Shown: positions 1-5,663, counted from the first letter of the stretch. The stretch is 6,816 nt of DNA from an uncultured Ruminococcus sp. (GCA_902773065.1 CACYDD010000162.1:1-6816), one strand, 5' to 3'. The notes: generated by a model from the sequence alone, not told the origin. Program-made: numbers and translations.

Positions 1-840
1 GGCATAGTTGCCGGCATACTCGTAGTAATTGCTGTTGAGGTAGTTGACAGCAAGCTGAAAGTCGATGACCCTGTAGGTGCTGTTGCAGTTCATATGTGCA
101 ACGGTATCTGGGGTACACTTGCAGTAGGTATCTTCTCAAAGGACGAAGGCACACTCGGTCTGCTTTACGGCGGCGGATTCACACAGCTCGGCAAACAGGC
201 TCTCGGGATTCTCTGTATCGGCGGATATACTGCTATTGTTATGACTATCGTATTCTTTGCGTTGAAAAAGACTATCGGTCTTCGTGCTTCCAAGGAAGAA
301 GAGGTCAGAGGTCTTGACCTTACCGAACATGGTCTTTCCGGTGCATACGCTGATTTCATGCAGGTACCGCAGGTTCTTACAGGAAAAGGCGACGAAGAAT
401 TCGAGGAAGGCAATGTTCCGCCTGAGAAGGCTGTTGAAATCACACTCAAGAAGAAGGAGCATTCAGTTGAAACATCTGACGGCGTTAAGTTCACAAGAGT
501 TACCATCATCACAAAGCAGAGCAAATTCACTGACCTTAACACAGCGATGTCTGAAATCGGCGTAACAGGTATGACCGTAACGCAGGTTCTCGGCTGCGGT
601 GTACAGGGCGGCAAGACAGAATATTACAGAGGTGTTGAGGTAGAAATGAACCTCCTGCCAAAGATTCAGGTAGATATCGTCGTATGCAAGGTTCCTGTAA
701 AGACGGTAGTAGATACAGCTGTAAAGGCTATCTACACAGGTCATATTGGCGACGGCAAAATCTTCATCAGCGATGTTGAGGATATCGTCCGTGTCAGAAC
801 CGGCGAAACAGGTTTTGAAGCTTTGCAGGATCACAATTAA
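1..840 (+). CDS. Ammonium transporter (Amt) C-terminal part fused to a PII (GlnB-type) domain, 5'-truncated
   Basis: The frame is open from base 1, so the gene starts upstream; 279 codons remain. The first ~110 residues are the end of an Amt/Mep/Rh ammonium channel: the segment DDPVGAVAVH (bases 70-93) with the second pore histidine, then GIWGTLAVGIF, a last membrane helix (about bases 205-270) and the typical cytoplasmic tail GLDLTEHG. After an acidic linker (about bases 390-430) comes a complete PII domain: the T-loop sequence TEYYRG with the tyrosine that is uridylylated in E. coli GlnB, the LPKI segment, and the GHIGDGKIF...RVRTGE signature. PII proteins normally sense 2-oxoglutarate and ATP/ADP and plug the Amt pore from the cytoplasm; here sensor and channel are one chain, so the gate is covalently attached. 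Amt-PII fusions are known in some bacteria, including Clostridia. The channel would sit in the cytoplasmic membrane. It ends with a terminator 18 bases downstream, so it is the last gene of its transcript. Confidence 0.93.
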   Translation, partial: GIVAGILVVIAVEVVDSKLKVDDPVGAVAVHMCNGIWGTLAVGIFSKDEGTLGLLYGGGFTQLGKQALGILCIGGYTAIVMTIVFFALKKTIGLRASKEEEVRGLDLTEHGLSGAYADFMQVPQVLTGKGDEEFEEGNVPPEKAVEITLKKKEHSVETSDGVKFTRVTIITKQSKFTDLNTAMSEIGVTGMTVTQVLGCGVQGGKTEYYRGVEVEMNLLPKIQVDIVVCKVPVKTVVDTAVKAIYTGHIGDGKIFISDVEDIVRVRTGETGFEALQDHN

Positions 841-856
841 TCATATCGTTAAAGTT

Positions 857-896
857 GAAAGCCGTTCGGAAAATTTATCTCATCCGGACGGCTTTC
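857..896 (+). terminator. Intrinsic terminator after the Amt-PII gene
   Basis: A 14-bp stem (bases 857-870 with 883-896, sequence GAAAGCCGTTCGGA against TCCGGACGGCTTTC, one G-U pair) with a 12-base loop begins 17 bases after the stop codon. The downstream T-tract is weak (CCTTATGCCTT), so termination may be incomplete. Confidence 0.75.
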
Positions 897-974
897 CTTA
901 TGCCTTGATATGCCATATTGCAATTTGTGTCAAAATAATTTTCCGCTTTTTCGTCAAATTTGTTGCTTTTGTTG

Positions 975-1003
975 TTGTAATTTTTCAGAAAATCCATTAT
1001 AAT
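975..1003 (+). promoter_or_regulatory. Sigma-A type promoter of the Nudix gene
   Basis: A TTGTAA -35 box (975-980) and a perfect TATAAT -10 box (998-1003) are separated by 17 bases. The transcript would start near 1010, directly in front of the AAAGGAGGAG ribosome binding site (1014-1023), so the 5' leader is only about 20 bases. Confidence 0.7.
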
Positions 1004-1029
1004 GAAGAAAGAGAAAGGAGGAGTGCCGT

Positions 1030-1722
1030 ATGCTGGGAAAACATATCAAAATAGAAATCTTCGGCACTCTTTCCGAACGAATCCTTTATTCAGGATTCCC
1101 TGTCGGGAATCGGACGGGTGATTTCCGCCAAATCTATGTGATGGCTGACCGTGAACTCAAAGGCGTTGTGGACTGCACGGTGATTGCCGTGGCACTCTCG
1201 GAGAACCGTATCCAAAATCGTCTTGTGGCGGCTCCCGTGGGCAATATCTACTATGAACCCGAGATTCGTTCACGTCTGTCCGAAAAGTTTGTCCATTATG
1301 ACAAGCTGATTTGTATGTATGAAAAATCCTGCGGTGCAGTCGTGTACCACCGTACCCGTTTCGGTGCAGTCAAAGTCCTGCTTGTCAAAAATCATAACGG
1401 CAAATGCTGGACTTTTCCAAAAGGTCACGTGGAAAAAAATGAAACAGAACAGCAGACAGCACTGCGTGAAATTAAAGAGGAAACCGGTCTGGATGTGATT
1501 ATCGAACCCAACTTCCGCAAAACAAATATTTACTGTCCCTTTGGGAAAATTAAAAAACAGGTTGTTTTTTTTCTTGCCAGAACCAATGAAAACATTGTAA
1601 GTATGCAGCATGGCGAAATTGATTACTATCTTTGGGTCACTATCGACGATGCGATGCATCTGTGCAGGCATGAAAATGATACCAGAATCCTGCACGAAGT
1701 CAAAAAACGCCTTTGCCGATAA
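1030..1722 (+). CDS. Nudix hydrolase with a degenerate pyrophosphatase-like N-terminal domain
   Basis: 230 residues. The ATG at 1030 lies 6 bases after a strong AAAGGAGGAG site. The C-terminal part (about residues 96-228) is a Nudix domain with a perfect Nudix box at residues 132-154 (GX5EX7REUXEEXGU, seen as G132, E138, REIKEETGL 146-154), which binds divalent metal and cleaves nucleoside-diphosphate-linked substrates; its WTFPKGH context resembles diadenosine polyphosphate hydrolases and MutT-like enzymes, but the substrate cannot be read from sequence. The N-terminal part (about residues 12-86) resembles the second half of family I inorganic pyrophosphatases: IYVMADRELKG like the VYVLG...FRG strand, and RLVAAPVGNIYYEPEI like KLVVVPEG..FT.EEI. 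The acidic metal-binding cluster normally just before VYVLG is mostly missing here (GDFRQIYV), so this half is probably not an active pyrophosphatase. It is transcribed from its own promoter. Confidence 0.88.
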   Translation: MLGKHIKIEIFGTLSERILYSGFPVGNRTGDFRQIYVMADRELKGVVDCTVIAVALSENRIQNRLVAAPVGNIYYEPEIRSRLSEKFVHYDKLICMYEKSCGAVVYHRTRFGAVKVLLVKNHNGKCWTFPKGHVEKNETEQQTALREIKEETGLDVIIEPNFRKTNIYCPFGKIKKQVVFFLARTNENIVSMQHGEIDYYLWVTIDDAMHLCRHENDTRILHEVKKRLCR

Positions 1723-1724
1723 GC

Positions 1725-1753
1725 TTGACAAATAGAAAAGGATGCGGTACAAT
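1725..1753 (+). promoter_or_regulatory. Strong sigma-A type promoter of the HMA protein gene
   Basis: A perfect TTGACA -35 box (1725-1730) and TACAAT -10 box (1748-1753) with 17-base spacing start 3 bases after the Nudix stop codon. No clear inverted repeat of a copper-responsive repressor is visible around it. Confidence 0.8.
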
Positions 1754-1783
1754 AATGATAGATTCATTCACGGAGGTATTGCC

Positions 1784-2038
1784 ATGGTCAAAATCCACAT
1801 CGGTGTAAGTGGCATGATGTGCAGCAAGTGTGAGGCACGTTTGGATGATGCTATCCGCAGCCGTTTTAAAGTAACCAAGGTCAGTACATCTCACACTTCC
1901 GGCTCCGCAGAAATCATTGCCGAAAATGACATCCCCCAGGATCAGCTCCGTTCCGTTATCGAACAAACAGGCTATCAACTTATTTCCTATGATTCTGAAC
2001 CGTATGAGAAAAAGAACCGCCTGTTTTTCAAAACATAA
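1784..2038 (+). CDS. Small HMA-domain heavy-metal-binding protein (CopZ-like)
   Basis: 84 residues from ATG 1784, which lies 6 bases behind GGAGGT (1772-1777). An upstream in-frame ATG at 1742 overlaps the -10 region and is ruled out by the promoter. The protein is one heavy-metal-associated domain: beta strand MVKIHIGVSG, then the metal loop GMMCSKC with Cys13 and Cys16 (family consensus GMTCxxC), and a C-terminal TGYQ segment (about residues 64-67) typical of the fold. Such proteins bind Cu(I) or a similar soft metal in the cytoplasm and hand it to a P-type ATPase. No ATPase or CsoR/CopY gene lies nearby, so the metal and partner are unknown. About 12 basic and polar residues form an extra tail after the HMA core. 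The strong promoter suggests good constitutive expression. Confidence 0.85.
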   Translation: MVKIHIGVSGMMCSKCEARLDDAIRSRFKVTKVSTSHTSGSAEIIAENDIPQDQLRSVIEQTGYQLISYDSEPYEKKNRLFFKT

Positions 2039-2072
2039 AACAAAGTCTTTGTTTCATGTTTTCCTCCTTTCT

Positions 2073-2114
2073 ACAGCAAAAGCTCGAAGTCATGATGCTT
2101 CGGGCTTTTGTTGT
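2073..2114. terminator. Bidirectional intrinsic terminator between the convergent HMA and WYL genes
   Basis: A 17-bp stem (2073-2089 with 2098-2114; ACAGCAAAAGCTCGAAG against CTTCGGGCTTTTGTTGT, two G-U pairs) with an 8-base loop. The A-rich and T-rich arms allow it to act on both strands, matching its position between the HMA gene (plus, ends 2038) and the WYL gene (minus, ends 2174). Confidence 0.8.
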
Positions 2115-2173
2115 GTTGGAAGTTAAATGATTTTGCTCTTGCGTGCTTTCATCATAACAGCCGTTGATAGTGA

Positions 2174-3139
2174 TTAGTCATACAATGATTTCATAGTTTC
2201 AATTTCTTCTTTCATATCATCTATCAGCCTTTGTGGGGAAAGAACCTTTATCCATGCTCCTTGACTTAAAAGATACATGATCAATCCCCTGCCGTAATTC
2301 ACTTCTGCTGTAATCACACTGGTTCTGCCTTTTTTTCTTATCACTCTGGCAGAAGGTATCCTGTCAAGTACTGCCTGCACGGACAAACCTGTAAATTCAA
2401 ACTCTATTTTGACAACATCTCCCGGAAACATGAACTGATTTTGTTTGCGGAACATTCCCTCGTTGAATTGGTATTTTCTGTCATCTTTGAAAAATTCCCT
2501 GTTTTCACGGATATACCTGATTCTGTCAATGCGGAAATATTTTGCTTTTTCAGGTTCTTTGTCATCATAGGCTATCAGGTAGAAGTAATATTCACTGAAC
2601 ATGATAGAAGCCGGTCTTAACTTTCGTATCACTTCACTTCTGTCCATTTTGAGATATGTAACCGTGATATATCTTTTTTCCTCGATGCATTTGATTACCT
2701 GCCACAAATTCTCAATCACACTGTCACAGTCGGAATGTACTTCGCTGTAGCAGTTCATTTCTTTTCCGACGATATTGACCAGAATATCCCTATGCTGCAA
2801 GGTTGTGAATTTTTCGAGTTTCTGCACAATCGAAAGCATATCCTCACGATGAAAGCACCTTGCTCCCAGCAAGACTTTCAGTATCGCAAACACTTCCGAA
2901 TTTTTCAGCAATTCATTGTCGTTCAAAACATGGCTTTTCAGCTTGGGATCATAGATGATTTCAGCGTAATTCATCAGTTCCTTGTGTTCTGCAAGAAAGT
3001 TTTTGATACGGTTGATATCTCTTCCGATTGTTTTGGTACTGACATGATAATTTTCGGCAAGGCTTTTTCTGTTGCATACCTCGCCTTTGATCAGCCTGTA
3101 AAATATTTCAAGGATTCTGTCGGAAACGATTTCTTTCAT
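2174..3139 (-). CDS. WYL-domain transcriptional regulator (wHTH-WYL-WCX)
   Basis: 321 residues. The N-terminus (about 4-50) is a winged helix-turn-helix of the HTH_11/DeoR type, with recognition helix around VSTKTIGRDINRIK (33-46). A helical linker follows, then the WYL domain (about 140-215), with the eponymous motif as YYFYLIAYD (184-192) and the ligand-contacting arginine segment KYFRIDRIRYI (200-210). The C-terminal WCX-type domain (about 240-318) includes KIEFEF and the GAWIKVLSP segment. Proteins of this build are DNA-binding regulators whose WYL domain senses a ligand, proposed to be nucleotides or nucleic acid fragments; family members such as BrxR/CapW and PafBC control phage-defence or DNA-damage genes. 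The start follows GGTGGTGAG, a mediocre ribosome site. The promoter overlaps an inverted repeat (3183-3208) that may be an operator. It is the last gene of the leftward cluster and is probably transcribed both from its own promoter and by read-through. Confidence 0.9.
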   Translation of the reverse strand: MKEIVSDRILEIFYRLIKGEVCNRKSLAENYHVSTKTIGRDINRIKNFLAEHKELMNYAEIIYDPKLKSHVLNDNELLKNSEVFAILKVLLGARCFHREDMLSIVQKLEKFTTLQHRDILVNIVGKEMNCYSEVHSDCDSVIENLWQVIKCIEEKRYITVTYLKMDRSEVIRKLRPASIMFSEYYFYLIAYDDKEPEKAKYFRIDRIRYIRENREFFKDDRKYQFNEGMFRKQNQFMFPGDVVKIEFEFTGLSVQAVLDRIPSARVIRKKGRTSVITAEVNYGRGLIMYLLSQGAWIKVLSPQRLIDDMKEEIETMKSLYD

Positions 3140-3158
3140 TCATCTCACCACCATTTTC

Positions 3159-3187
3159 ATTATACCACATATATACCAAAAGTCACA
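3159..3187 (-). promoter_or_regulatory. Promoter of the WYL regulator gene
   Basis: Read on the minus strand: an extended -10 (TGG then TATAAT; TATAAT at 3159-3164) and a weaker TGTGAC -35 (3182-3187) at 17-base spacing. The -35 box lies inside one arm of the inverted repeat at 3183-3208. Confidence 0.6.
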
Positions 3188-3214
3188 GTAGATTTTACTC
3201 TGCTGTGACCTTTT
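3178..3214 (-). terminator. Hairpin after the membrane-protein gene; inverted repeat overlapping the WYL promoter
   Basis: The arms TCACAGTAGA (3183-3192) and TCTGCTGTGA (3199-3208) differ from perfect symmetry at one position and are separated by 6 bases; on the minus strand the stem extends by further G-C, G-U and A-T pairs and is followed by CTTTT. It starts 10 bases after the stop codon of the membrane-protein gene, so it can terminate that transcript. As double-stranded DNA it is also a plausible binding site for the WYL regulator. Confidence 0.6.
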
Positions 3215-3217
3215 TCA

Positions 3218-3883
3218 TTATACAGCGTTGCCATTTGATTTCTTTTTGGGAAACCAGCCAAAATAAACTATCAATCCTGCGGCAATGGTAAGTAGATATG
3301 TGACGAGAAGCAAATAAAACGCAATATGCGGAATACAGCTGTACTCTATTCCCTTTGCACCGACACTTTTCAATGCACTTGAACCTGCTTCCCCTGCCTT
3401 TATATAAGAAGACTTGATAATAAAAAACGACCATATCTCAAAAACAATACACAACGCCGGCGAAATGACAGATACCGCTTTTCTGAACGGCTTTACTTTC
3501 TCGACAAACATGGAAGCAATGACAAGTGCCGGAAGCAACACAAGAAAATAATTTGCCAGGCTGATATGTTCCCCGCCCAATGTGGAAAGTACACTGAAAT
3601 CGACATCTATATTGTTTGCCGAACATTTGATAAAAGGAAACGCTGTAAAAATTAAAGACAACGCTGCCGGTATTGCTGTAAAATATTTTTTGACATATTC
3701 ATTTTTGATGGGCAGACGGTCAAGATTCTTCTGTATTTCGTCATCACTCACATCCTGCCTGAGAGATTGGACAGCCGTTCCTGCTTTGTTTTTCAATTCA
3801 TCTTTGTCAAGCTGCTTGATATTTTCCACAGCTGCTCCTGCCTTGTTTTTAAGTTCTTCCTTGTCAAATTTCAATTCTGCCAT
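3218..3883 (-). CDS. Membrane protein with an N-terminal tandem repeat, function unknown
   Basis: 221 residues; ATG at 3883 follows an ideal AGGAGGT (3891-3897) by 7 bases. I do not recognise the family. Residues 6-24 and 25-43 are a tandem duplication of 19 residues around the core DK(E/D)ELKNKAG(A/T)AV, charged and probably helical. After a linker come four hydrophobic segments at about 68-86, 109-127, 136-156 and 183-209, and a short lysine-rich end (FPKKKSNGNAV). No signal peptide is apparent, so the repeat region is probably cytoplasmic. A 60-residue helical N-terminus on a four-helix membrane unit would suit a tether, channel or effector, but nothing in the sequence decides this. It lies 126 bases after the zinc-ribbon gene and 78 bases before the WYL start, all on one strand. 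Confidence 0.8.
   Translation of the reverse strand: MAELKFDKEELKNKAGAAVENIKQLDKDELKNKAGTAVQSLRQDVSDDEIQKNLDRLPIKNEYVKKYFTAIPAALSLIFTAFPFIKCSANNIDVDFSVLSTLGGEHISLANYFLVLLPALVIASMFVEKVKPFRKAVSVISPALCIVFEIWSFFIIKSSYIKAGEAGSSALKSVGAKGIEYSCIPHIAFYLLLVTYLLTIAAGLIVYFGWFPKKKSNGNAV
3755..3868 (-). repeat. In-frame tandem duplication of 57 bp in the membrane-protein gene
   Basis: Two adjacent 19-codon units encode FDKEELKNKAGAAVENIKQ and LDKDELKNKAGTAVQSLRQ. The DNA copies have diverged at many synonymous positions while the core peptide is conserved, so the duplication is old and under selection at protein level. Confidence 0.8.
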
Positions 3884-4009
3884 GATAAAAACCTCCTGAA
3901 ATATAATAATATCTGTTTGTTATGCTCACGGAATATTTCTCTCCCGTGACTTCTTTCTTTATCTTAGTTTGACGGCTGATTATGTATAAGCACCATTCCA
4001 AAATACATT

Positions 4010-4252
4010 TCAGTCTATTATATCACCCAATATCCCCATTATTCCAAAAAATCCTGTCATCACATCAGCCAATGGCCCGGATAGAGGCTCTTCATAATTC
4101 CCGTCACTCACTTTCAAATCATCATATACATTGTCAAAACCACTGAAACAGCTTTTGAACTGCATATTATTTTTTTTCGTCAATTTTGTGCCACAGTAAC
4201 AGCAGAATTTGGAATCATCAGATATTTTGTTACCACATTCCTTGCAAAACAT
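4010..4252 (-). CDS. Small zinc-ribbon protein
   Basis: 80 residues; ATG at 4252 has AAGGAGGT (4261-4268) 8 bases upstream. The N-terminus is a classic zinc ribbon with two knuckles, C3-x2-C6-G and C17-C-x-C20-G (MFCKECGNKI and FCCYCGTKL), binding one Zn(II). A polar linker leads to a hydrophobic C-terminal segment (about 58-80, GPLADVMTGFFGIMGILGDI) that could be amphipathic or membrane-associated. Such short zinc-ribbon proteins are common in Firmicutes and usually of unknown role, sometimes fused to membrane domains. It follows the GIY-YIG-like gene by only 24 bases on the same strand, so the two are almost surely co-transcribed and perhaps act together. Confidence 0.82.
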   Translation of the reverse strand: MFCKECGNKISDDSKFCCYCGTKLTKKNNMQFKSCFSGFDNVYDDLKVSDGNYEEPLSGPLADVMTGFFGIMGILGDIID

Positions 4253-4276
4253 AAAACAATACCTCCTTCATTACAA

Positions 4277-4927
4277 TCATATCAACAATTCCCATGTATC
4301 AGAAGAACAGCTTTCGGGAGCTCTTATCGCCCATAAACCTTTGCCATACTTCCTGAATAACTTGTATTCCAGTTCCTTGCACTTGCTGACGGGACAACAC
4401 TGCCATGCTACAGTAACTCTATCACGATTTTCAGGAGATACCGACCAGTAATCTCCATTTCTTGCCCTGTTATCATATTTCAAAGAATAATACTGCTGAA
4501 AACGCCAGTGAATCCCCTGACCATAGGCTGCCCTGCCGCATTTCATAACAGAGCCGTTTAAATAAAGAATATACACACCTGTTTCATTTTCGGCAATATG
4601 CAACGCATCTTTCAGTGAGATACCCTTTCTATATTGAAAATCTCTCGGTCTTTTGTTCAGCCCCGTCATATCACTTTCAAGTTCACTGTCGGTACGTCTG
4701 GAATAATAGGGTACACTGCCATTGGAAATTCTTTCTCTTGCATTGGCAATTTTAACTCTCTCTTCCTCAATCTTCGAGGAACTTGGATGAACTTTCTCAT
4801 ATCTGTCCAGTTTTTTTTCATAATCATCCACCATTTTGCCAACTCTTTTCTGCTGACGTTTCTGACTTTTTTCCGCCTCATCAATTAATGCACCTGCCAC
4901 TTTGCCTAACATATCAAAAAATCCCAT
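4277..4927 (-). CDS. Coiled-coil protein with a GIY-YIG-like C-terminal domain
   Basis: 216 residues from ATG 4927, chosen because TTAAGGAGGTGA (4933-4944) precedes it by 5 bases; an upstream in-frame TTG at 4966 has no good ribosome site. Residues 1-15 form an amphipathic helix (MGFFDMLGKVAGALI), and about 16-68 are highly charged and predicted coiled coil. The C-terminal region (about 105-204) looks like a divergent GIY-YIG fold: GVYILY (117-122), MKCG (128-131) in place of the YIG strand, an arginine (R142 in HWRFQQYYS), and a glutamate in KCKELEYKLFRKYGKG (E185 or E187) where the family's metal-binding glutamate is expected. GIY-YIG domains cut DNA using these residues; the unusual second motif means activity is uncertain. 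It is the first gene of the leftward operon, from a strong promoter divergent to an XRE regulator. Confidence 0.8.
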   Translation of the reverse strand: MGFFDMLGKVAGALIDEAEKSQKRQQKRVGKMVDDYEKKLDRYEKVHPSSSKIEEERVKIANARERISNGSVPYYSRRTDSELESDMTGLNKRPRDFQYRKGISLKDALHIAENETGVYILYLNGSVMKCGRAAYGQGIHWRFQQYYSLKYDNRARNGDYWSVSPENRDRVTVAWQCCPVSKCKELEYKLFRKYGKGLWAIRAPESCSSDTWELLI

Positions 4928-4940
4928 ACTTGTCACCTCC

Positions 4941-4979
4941 TTAACTTTTAACTTGTACTTGCTCAATGAATTTCCACAT
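4941..4979 (-). CDS. Possible 12-codon leader peptide upstream of the GIY-YIG-like gene
   Basis: On the minus strand, an AAAGGGGTG sequence touches an ATG (4979) that opens a frame of 12 codons, MWKFIEQVQVKS, ending in a TAA that lies inside the ribosome site of the next gene (TTAAGGAGG). If translated, the ribosome would terminate on the next gene's Shine-Dalgarno, allowing translational coupling. The spacing between the purine run and ATG is short, so this is tentative. Confidence 0.25.
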   Translation of the reverse strand: MWKFIEQVQVKS

Positions 4980-4996
4980 CACCCCTTTCTGTGAGT

Positions 4997-5025
4997 ATCA
5001 TATCATAAATAATGCTTATAGTCAA
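4997..5025 (-). promoter_or_regulatory. Strong promoter of the GIY-YIG-like/zinc-ribbon operon
   Basis: Read on the minus strand: TTGACT -35 (5020-5025), 17 bases, TATGAT -10 (4997-5002); a second overlapping TATGAT sits at 5002-5007. The direct repeat at 5011-5040 covers the spacer and the region just upstream of the -35, so a protein bound there would block RNA polymerase. Confidence 0.75.
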
Positions 5026-5040
5026 TATTAAATGCTAATA
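5011..5040. repeat. Direct repeat AATGCT(T/A)ATA, candidate XRE operator
   Basis: AATGCTTATA (5011-5020) and AATGCTAATA (5031-5040) match at 9 of 10 bases with a 20-bp period, about two helical turns, so both face the same side of the DNA. The second copy sits inside a short inverted repeat (TATTA-AATGC-TAATA, 5026-5040). It lies between the divergent XRE and GIY-YIG-like genes, over the promoter of the latter. Confidence 0.45.
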
Positions 5041-5068
5041 ATTTATTTTATTTTGAAATTTTTTTGGA

Positions 5069-5074
5069 TATAAT
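5069..5074 (+). promoter_or_regulatory. Probable -10 box of the XRE regulator gene
   Basis: A perfect TATAAT lies in a very AT-rich stretch 39 bases before the XRE start codon. No convincing -35 box is found at 16-18 bases; TTGAAA at 5053-5058 is only 10 bases away. The promoter may be weak or need an activator. Confidence 0.4.
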
Positions 5075-5113
5075 ATACATAATTGTATTCTTATCCGAAA
5101 AGAGGGACACACC

Positions 5114-5458
5114 ATGCCAACACAGATTGACTATAAAGCGATGGGCGAGCGGATACGCCATGCACGAAAAGCCAAAAAACTGTCACAGGAACAGCTTGCT
5201 GAAATGTGTTCCCTGTCTGCGGCTCATATCGGACATACCGAACGCGGCACACGCATACCCTCTTTGGACACTATTTTCAGAATTTCACAGGCTCTTGAAA
5301 TCAGCATTGACTATATGCTGCTGGACTCTCTCAAAAATCATTCCGATTCCCTTGCCAATTTGAAAAGCATTATCGAAAAAATGCCCCCTGAAAAACAGGT
5401 CAGTATCATTTCTACCATCAAAGCCCTTTGCAGTTATGCTGCAAACGCTCCGTCATAA
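5114..5458 (+). CDS. XRE-family helix-turn-helix transcriptional regulator
   Basis: 114 residues; ATG 5114 has AGAGGG (5100-5105) 8 bases upstream. Residues about 10-70 form the Cro/CI-type HTH_3 domain: GERIRHARKAKKLSQEQLAE (11-30), the recognition region SLSAAHIGHTERG (33-45), TRIPSLDTIFRISQALEIS (46-64) and DYML. The remaining ~45 residues (KSIIEKMPPEKQVSIISTIKAL) are helical and probably dimerise. Proteins of this size usually repress their own gene and a divergent one; here the divergent neighbour is the GIY-YIG-like operon, and the shared spacer contains a repeated 10-mer. No peptidase or toxin domain is fused to it. Confidence 0.9.
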   Translation: MPTQIDYKAMGERIRHARKAKKLSQEQLAEMCSLSAAHIGHTERGTRIPSLDTIFRISQALEISIDYMLLDSLKNHSDSLANLKSIIEKMPPEKQVSIISTIKALCSYAANAPS

Positions 5459-5579
5459 AATGCTTTCTATACTGCTATTTTACACCAGCATAGGGGACAT
5501 GAGTTTGTCCCACTAAATTTATTTGTCAAGCGATCAATGAGCAAATTTTTGAACTTACAACCAGGCGTTTGCCTGCGTG

Positions 5580-5608
5580 TTGACTTTGGGGTTGTATTAT
5601 ACTATAAT
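5580..5608 (+). promoter_or_regulatory. Consensus promoter of luxS
   Basis: TTGACT (5580-5585) and TATAAT (5603-5608) at exactly 17 bases, giving a transcript start near 5615 and a leader of about 50 bases. No SAM or S-ribosylhomocysteine-related riboswitch fits into so short a leader. Confidence 0.85.
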
Positions 5609-5663
5609 TAACCATGAACCAATCTGATTCACGACACTTTTTTAGATGCAAGGAGAGAGACAT

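Noticed and set aside
165..614. Long minus-strand frame opposite the Amt-PII gene
   Set aside because: Shadow of a well-recognised gene on the plus strand.
2038..2054. Perfect palindrome AAACAAAG-T-CTTTGTTT after the HMA stop codon
   Set aside because: A/T-rich with a one-base centre; it cannot form a good RNA hairpin and is likely incidental.
3926..3949. Hairpin TCACGG...CCGTGA between the zinc-ribbon and membrane-protein genes
   Set aside because: Only a 6-bp stem with a 12-base loop and no T-tract on the transcribed minus strand; not enough to call a terminator or operator.
5494..5511. Small hairpin GGGACA/TGTCCC after the XRE gene as its terminator
   Set aside because: Six base pairs followed by a mixed A/T stretch without a clear T-run; could contribute to termination but is too weak to list.
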